Assembly (NCBI GenBank): GCA_003116995.1
Contig: BDSL01000001.1
Location: 1,116,001-1,180,000 of the forward strand
Direction of reading: 5' to 3'
From: Yamagishiella unicocca
Taxonomy: Eukaryota > Chlorophyta > Chlorophyceae > Chlamydomonadales > Volvocaceae
Length of the DNA stretch: 64,000 nucleotides
Positions 58,701 to 64,000 of the stretch are shown here, in pieces. The notes under the pieces were generated by a model that saw only the letters and a program-made list of their open reading frames with translations, did no database searches and was not told the DNA's origin. Each line of letters starts with the position of its first letter. The first letter of the stretch is position 1. The position numbers and the translations under genes were made by a program.

Positions 58701-61313
58701 CGCTCGCCTTCCCATTCCCCTCCTCCCCAGTGCCCCAGTTGAATGGCCGCCGCTGCCGCCGCCCGCCACCCCACAGGCTGCCCGCAACCACGCCCATGTA
58801 CGACATGCTTCGCCTGTTCCAAACGGGCCGCTCGCATATCGCGGTGCTGACTCAGCCCGCCCCGGGGGAGCTGCGGCGCCTGATGGCTCTGGACCCGTCG
58901 TTGGGCGCCCGCCGGGGCGAGCACAGCCGCTCCCGCAGCGGCAAGGCGCACGGCAAGGGGGGCGGCGCCGTTGGGACTGTTGGCGCGGACGGGGAAGTCG
59001 GCGGCGGCGGCGGGGGAATTCCGGAGTCTTCGGCCGCGGCGGCGAGTGGGGGAACCCAGTGCGCGACGGACGACGCGCGGTCGGTTGCGGCGGAGACCGA
59101 AGGCGGTGACGTTGACGCTGACGGTTACCCGCCGTACGGTTGGTACTACAAGACGAGCGCGGGCACCGACCCCGGGTATCCGCCCAGCGTCCTCGACCCG
59201 CAAGACAGCTCCGGAACCGGCACGGGTGAAGTGCCGCCGTCGTCCAGGCAGTCTTCTACCCCCGAACCTGGGCGGCGGGAGGAGGACCACACCGGCGTCG
59301 ACGGAGGGGGGCTGCCGCCGGCGCCGCCGTCGCGGCTGTTGTCCGTCTTCGCCGCCGTACCGGCGGCGGCGGCGTCGACTACTGATGTGTCAACGGCGGC
59401 ACCGCCGCCGCGGGCAGCGGCGGCGGCGGCGCCAGTGCTGCCGCCGGGCGTCCATCAGCCGCACGGCGGGCGGCGGCGAACTCGCATCGGTCTGGAGGCC
59501 GCCGGCGCTGCTGCCTCATCCGGAGCGGACCCGGGAGCGGGGGAGGGCGGGACGGGGTCCGGCGCGGGGTCGGCGGCTGGCGGCAGCGCCACCGTGACAC
59601 CCGGGGGCAGCATGCACGGAGCCTCCGCGGTCGCCGACGCGCTGGCCGTGGGGGCTGGCGGCGCGCGCATCAGCTTGGCGTCAGGCGACAACGGCGGCGG
59701 GGGCGCCAACGTCAGCACCGGCTGCCAGGCGGCTGGTGTGGACATGGATGGTGGCCCCTTCACCCCGCGTGGTGCGTCCATGGATCATGCTGACATGGCG
59801 GATGAGGACGAGCCGGAGGAGGGCCGACCCATCGGGATCATCACCATCGAAGATGTAATAGAGGAGGTGAGGTCGTTAAGGGGCCGGCGGGGGAGTGCAT
59901 GCTGGAGCCGCACGTGTGCCACTCGGTCCCAACCGCCCTAACTACCTAACTCAGAAGTTCGGCTTTCCAGCCCTGGCGGGGTGGTGGTGTGAGACCGGTG
60001 ACACGAATAAACGACAAGATAATGGGCGCATGGTCGGCGGACAGCGAGGATGCGGGCGCATGCTGGAGCAATGGGATGGACGACCGGCAAACCTGTGTCT
60101 TGGGGCTGCCTGGCGGGGGGGGGGTTTGCGTGGAAAACCCGTGTATGAGTAAAGGCACCGTTTGCGACATACGTTTGGAGATGCATGCTGGAGGACTTGG
60201 TTGCGGAAACCAAAACTGGACGTCGAATGTCGACCCTCGGCGGCTAGGTCTCCTCCGGCTGCGACGCCTAGGCTAACAGAAACAAGGAGCCTGGCGGGGG
60301 GCGGGTAGGGCCGTGGCTGCCTTGCCTTGCGTTCGGCGGGGAGGAAGAGGTCACTCGAGGAGTGGAGGTGCGATGGCGCTAGGGGCGTTGCAAGGAAAAC
60401 CCGTGTACGAAGGGGTGGGGCCGAAGACGCAGTCGCCTGGTGCAGCCCACCCTCGCCTTTGGGCGCAGTGCGCTGGGCGGTGCTCCGCAGGGGCATCAGC
60501 TGTCACGTCAGCCGGGGCTTTGTCCCTGCTCGCAGCTCGTGTCCTCGCTACACGCGGCTCGACTAGCGCATCTTTGGTGGCACACCGGCATTGAAGGGTT
60601 TTAGGTTTTTGCAATGCGCTCGCGGTGGGGGTCGACTTGACTGGCTAAGTACCTGCAATTCGTTAAGTGCCTCCCAAACCGCGACAGTTAGTCTGCGTCG
60701 ACCTGACTGGCTAAGTACCTGCGATTCGTTAACTGCCTCCCAAACCGCGACAGTTAGACTCGCAGGCTTACATGCTTTTTGCATTCCTTTTATAACCCCT
60801 CATGTTCGCACGAGTCGCAGCTCAGCTTCGTCTAAGTACACCCTCTCTGATGCGCTGGTCGTGTGCTGCTGCGGCGACAGTTACCGCCGGCACGCGAGCA
60901 CGAAACCCTGGCGGTGGGTAACCCACCTCGACCCACCCCGACCCTAACCCACCCCACCCCGACCCGACCGGGCGCCCCCGCAGCTCATTCGATCCGAGAT
61001 CGTGGATGAGACGGACCGCTACGTCGACAACAACCGCCTCATCCGCGTCAACCCGGCGCTGCTGGCGCAGTCCCTGCCGGAGCACCTGACGAAGGTGCTG
61101 GCCATGGCGGGCGCTAGCAAGAAGGCGGCGGCGCTGCACCGCGTCATTTCGTACGGCGGAGGCATGCTAGGCGGCCCCGCAGGAGCCGCGGCGGGGCGCC
61201 GCTCGCTTGCAGCGGCCGGGCTAGGGCTGGGCCTGGGGCCGGCCTCGGGGACTGCGTCGCCGCGGGATCTGAGTTCCCACCGCGTGCCGTTGCTGCAGGC
61301 CGAGCAGCCGTGA
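55738..61313 (+). CDS. CNNM/CorC-type DUF21-CBS membrane protein
   Basis: Seven exons: 55738-56168, 56375-56533, 57400-57454, 57810-57875, 58160-58371, 58777-59866 and 60984-61313; 780 aa. Exons 1-2 are the DUF21 (CNNM) membrane domain with hydrophobic helices at VLICLLLTLMAGLMSGLTLG, WLLVTLLMCNAVSMEALPLF, ITAVIVSVTAVLFFGEIIP and FVRLLMWLCSPVAWPMAKL. GLMSGLTLGLLSLD and FGEIIPQSVCSRYG are family signatures. Exon 3 is the LTADEIK linker. Exons 4-5 form CBS 1 (AYRAMTPLRKVFML; GHSRIPVHR; LVLVKELL). Exon 6 starts CBS 2 (MYDMLRLFQTGRSHIAVL) and, after about 300 disordered residues, ends it (GIITIEDVIEE); exon 7 adds LIRSEIVDETDRYVD. Family members are linked to Mg2+ homeostasis or transport; substrate here is not shown. 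Confidence 0.92.
57503..57630 (+). repeat. (CCCAAT)-like tandem repeat in intron 3
   Basis: About 12 irregular copies of aacccaatcc / aaccaatccca in intron 57455-57809. Confidence 0.9.
58104..58142 (-). repeat. Dispersed repeat family B copy, inverted
   Basis: On the minus strand it reads tacataaacgaaccgttgac, then tcgacatgggaattgtgg. It sits in the CNNM-like intron 57876-58159, just upstream of the acceptor. Confidence 0.85.
58454..58514 (+). repeat. Dispersed repeat family B copy
   Basis: Reads ggttacaaaaaaggaccggt, aactcgacatgggaag, then gaatagccttcgga. It lies in CNNM-like intron 58372-58776, inverted relative to the copy at 58104. Confidence 0.85.
59990..60070 (+). repeat. Dispersed repeat family B-like copy
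   Basis: Contains gagaccggtgacacg, aatgggcgcatggtcggcgg and gggcgcatgctggagcaa. It lies in the CNNM-like intron 59867-60983, directly before a family A copy. Confidence 0.7.
60134..60288 (+). repeat. Dispersed repeat family A copy, longest
   Basis: Contains aaaacccgtgtatgagtaaa, caccgtttg, catacgtttggagatgcatg, ctggaggacttggttgcgga, gtcgaccctcggcggctagg and the right end aggctaacagaaacaagg. It lies in the same intron as the copy at 59990. Confidence 0.85.
60631..60762 (+). repeat. 2 x 66-bp tandem duplication
   Basis: Units begin gtcgac(t/c)tgactggctaa and end gcgacagttag. They are at 60631-60696 and 60697-60762, with only a few differences, near the 3' part of CNNM-like intron 6. Confidence 0.95.
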
Positions 61314-62021
61314 GGTTGTTCCGTGGACTACCGCGCTGATGTTGTGACGTTTGAAGTTTGTCGTTCGTCCACCTGGTAATTGTTTACTTAGAAACGTAAG
61401 AGAAGCTGGATGGTGCGCTGGGTTGACTACGAATTGTGTGTTCTTTTTGCTGTGGAGACAAGACGGGGGAATGGGAAGGGACGTTTTATGTTTGGCTCAC
61501 ACGACACTTTGAGCGTATGGTCGTGCATGAGTCGGCAGGTGGGCCGCGTGGCGGCCGATGTCACCAGCGCGTTGTCGCGCTGAGGCGAACGAGGACGCCT
61601 GAGGGCGGGGGCGCGGCGCAGGAGCGGGTTTTATTTTGTGAACAAGGTTTGCCTGCCTGAGTCGCGTTTGGCATGGGACGGGAAGGATGCGAACCTGGCA
61701 GTTGAACCGAAGGTCCAAGGGCGTCAAGGATCGGAAGCGTGCAACTGCCGATCAAAAGGCACTCGACAGCCGCTCGTTTACCGGATATTACACCGCAACG
61801 CGAACTTGGACGCACTTAAGCTCCTTACCTGTGAGCGCACATTGAGCATTGCTGTAGGATTGCTCGATACGCGCCGCTAAGCGTACACGTGGTAAGGTGA
61901 CGTTACAGCTCAGATTGACGGCCTGCCATCAAAGGCCGGCCTGCGGCGTTAACGTATTCGGCGTCACTGTTAACACGTCCGCCGACTTGATCAATAACGC
62001 TTGCTTGAAGAAACCTTTGAA
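61314..62021. other. Spacer between CNNM-like and acyl-CoA reductase genes
   Basis: 3' UTR of the CNNM-like gene and 5' flank of the next plus-strand gene. I found no TGTAA in it. No frame carries a family motif. Confidence 0.55.
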
Positions 62022-64000
62022 ATGAGCTGCTTCAAAGCGGCGCAGCCGACCCCTGTCGCATCGCCATCGCCACCTTCTCTGAGCAGCGGCTCCCGGGCTA
62101 GCAGCCGAGACGACGACGGAGGTCCAGGTGCGGCCTCCGAGCATAACGCATTAAAGCGCAGCCGCGCGCGCCAGCGACCGCCGCTTCGCGGTAACGCAGC
62201 CCAACGCCTCCCTTAACGGCCCACGCCGCAGATGGAAACGCCGTGAACGACCTTCCTCACGACCCGCGGGCCGCTGATGGCAGCGGGCTCCGACTGTCTG
62301 TTCGGGAGGCGCTCAGCGGCCGCGCCGTCCTGATCACAGGTGCGCAGGCGAGGTTCCTGCCCGCGAGCGAGGACATCTTCGCTGCTTGCTGCCGTCGACA
62401 TCCTTCGGCCGCGGGGTCACAGCCGCAGTTGTTGTAACGGTGACAGTGGGTTCCAGACCAAAAGGTAGAACCAGTTGTTGTCTGCTCGAATCATGTCCCA
62501 AGGCGACTTGGCACGCCGCCGCCCGCCCCTCGACAAACGCCAACGCAGCCTCGACCAGGAGCCATGCGTTCATTCACGTAAAACGTTTCATCTTACCCGA
62601 TGCTGTTGCAATACATTCCGTCACCTTTACTCCCCCTTTCCGCCTTCCCCTGATCGTCATTCGGCCTGCGGGTGCACGATGCTGGGATTGTGTTTTGAGC
62701 CACTGACAGGGGTTCCGTCATTGGGCAGCAGGGGCGGACAGAGGCCGCGAGGCAAACAAACGCCAGAGGCTCCCTTTGGTTATGAGTTGTATGCCTCAAC
62801 GCATGTACGCGCCTACCCTTTACCTTCACCGCTCCTCTCCTCCGCTTCACTCCGCTTCACCCCTCCGCCAGCTACACTTCCCATGTCACGTAACCGGGCT
62901 TGTACGCCGCCACCCAGCGCCCACCTACGGGTTCTCATCCCAATCCCACCGCCCTTCGCCGCAACCCGGCCCACCACTCCCTCCCCCTCGCCGCACCCTG
63001 GCCCAGGCGGCACCGGCTACATCGGCAGCGTGGTTCTGGAGCAGCTTCTGCGCGTGGCGGGCGACCACGTGGGCACCGTGTACGTCATGTCGCGCACTCG
63101 AGGCGCCCTCAGCGCCCGCCAGCGAGTGGGGCGGGTGCTGGGCTCTGGGTTGTTCCAGCTGCTGCGGCGAGAGCACCCCGCGGCTCTGCGGAAGGTGCGT
63201 GGGTAGGGGGCCCGGTGGAGCAGGGGAGGCGGAAGGGGCAGGGGGGGCGGGGGAGGCGGAGGGGGCAGCGACCAAGCGATCAAACGACCCGGCCGGCCGC
63301 AGCGTGGGAAGGTGACAGGGTGGTGGGGTGAGGGTCGCAACTGGGCGGTGGAGGCAGTGCGAGGCTCGGCGCCTTCGCCGCGCCTTCGTCCCGCGATGGG
63401 CTTCGGCCCTAGAACGAGCCGACTCGGCAGCTCGTGGCGACGGCAGTGTGCAGCGAGCAGGGCAGCACTGTCCGAGGAGCATCCGCTCATGCCTCCGCTC
63501 ATGCCTCCGCCTCCGCCTTGCGCCCCCGTTCCCCTCTCGAGTGCCCCGCAGGTGGTGGTGCTGGACGGCGACCTGTCGTACCCTGGTGTGGGGCTGTCTG
63601 CGGCCGCGCTGGCGGAGCTGGCGGCGGAGCCGTCGATCGTCATCATCCACAGCGCAGCCAGGTGGGGGGTGGGTCGGTGGCAAGCGGAGAAGCGCGGCGT
63701 GGCGGCCCAGTGCCAGGGTGCGGAGGCGGTTACGTCGCCCAGGGCGCATCGCGGTAGTTGTAATGAACCGCTGCCTGTGCCCACAGAAAAGGCCCCAGCC
63801 GGCATCCGCCAGGTAGATGTACAACGCCGGTAGACCACACAGCAACCCAAGCGCCGCGGCAGGCAGTCGAGCGCGGCGCCTGCATCCTCTTGCCCCTCCG
63901 GTCCCCACGTGCTTACCCGTCGCCGGTGAAGATAGCCGCCGACGCCCTAGCTCCCCTGCTGGCCTCAGCACCTGACCGCCCACACCCCTCACCGCAGATC
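62022..64000 (+). CDS. Fatty acyl-CoA reductase, N-terminal part (cut by window end)
   Basis: These enzymes reduce fatty acyl-CoA or acyl-ACP to fatty alcohol with NADPH. Four exons can be read: 62022-62127, 62232-62339, 63007-63194 and 63552-63661, with matching phases. After a Ser/Pro-rich N-terminus (MSCFKAAQPTPVASPS) the NAD-binding domain begins at AVLITGGTGYIGSVVLEQLL, followed by VYVMSRTRG (in place of the usual YLLIRPK), a helical FQLLRREHPAALRK and the strand VVVLDGDLSYPGVGLS. The last readable segment is SIVIIHSAA. The order matches the Male-sterile/NAD_binding_4 domain of FAR proteins. The TG-G-TGYIG loop differs from the common TGATGFLG, so another extended SDR remains possible. 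The Tyr-Lys active site and C-terminal domain lie to the right. I could not decide whether the CAG at 63995-63997 is the next acceptor. Confidence 0.82.
62876..62910 (-). repeat. Dispersed repeat family B end, inverted
   Basis: On the minus strand it reads gcccggttacgtgacatggg, then aagtgtagc. It lies in the acyl-CoA reductase intron 62340-63006, upstream of the acceptor. Confidence 0.65.

Overview
The window is nuclear DNA of a green alga close to Chlamydomonas. It is very GC-rich, genes are split into many short exons with GT-AG introns, coding exons are rich in Ala, Gly and Gln codons, TGTAA (the usual Chlamydomonas poly(A) signal) follows several genes, and introns are full of micro- and minisatellites. 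From memory, a bacterial-type PEP carboxylase gene next to a 3-oxoacyl-ACP reductase gene matches the PPC2-KAR1 neighbourhood of C. reinhardtii; I could not check this. There are no operons, tRNAs, rRNAs, CRISPR arrays or recognisable transposase genes.

Layout from left to right. (1) The 3' half of a peptide deformylase gene (+, 1-997), with a 17-unit minisatellite in an intron. (2) A WDR20/CreC-type WD40 gene (-, 2800 to about 7100 or 7242). (3) A 10-exon BIG-type ARF guanine-nucleotide exchange factor (+, 8013-18417). (4) A 22-exon bacterial-type PEP carboxylase (-, 19930-30764). (5) A plastid 3-oxoacyl-ACP reductase (+, 31105-34230), divergent from the PEP carboxylase across 340 bp. (6) A coiled-coil protein resembling CCDC177 (-, 36932-40579). 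(7) A five-exon gene for a disordered protein of about 3280 residues (-, 41522-52590). (8) A small protein with sperm-tail PG-rich-like repeats (-, 53535-55293). (9) A CNNM/CorC-type DUF21-CBS membrane protein (+, 55738-61313). (10) The 5' part of a fatty acyl-CoA reductase (+, 62022 to the window end).

I assembled exons by hand, requiring GT-AG (once GC-AG) borders, a continuous reading phase, and protein-family continuity across each junction. The phase arithmetic closes for every junction listed. Two themes link neighbours, both by inference. PEP carboxylase, acyl-ACP reductase and acyl-CoA reductase all touch carbon flow into lipid. Three consecutive minus-strand genes (36.9-55.3 kb) look ciliary or centriolar: coiled-coil, centrin-binding-like and PG-rich repeats. 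The least described object is the giant protein, with a four-fold VVGFVPP motif, two SFI1-like motifs, a three-fold 72-bp in-frame repeat and a long polyQ tract. Two families of short dispersed repeats recur, mostly in introns, throughout the window.
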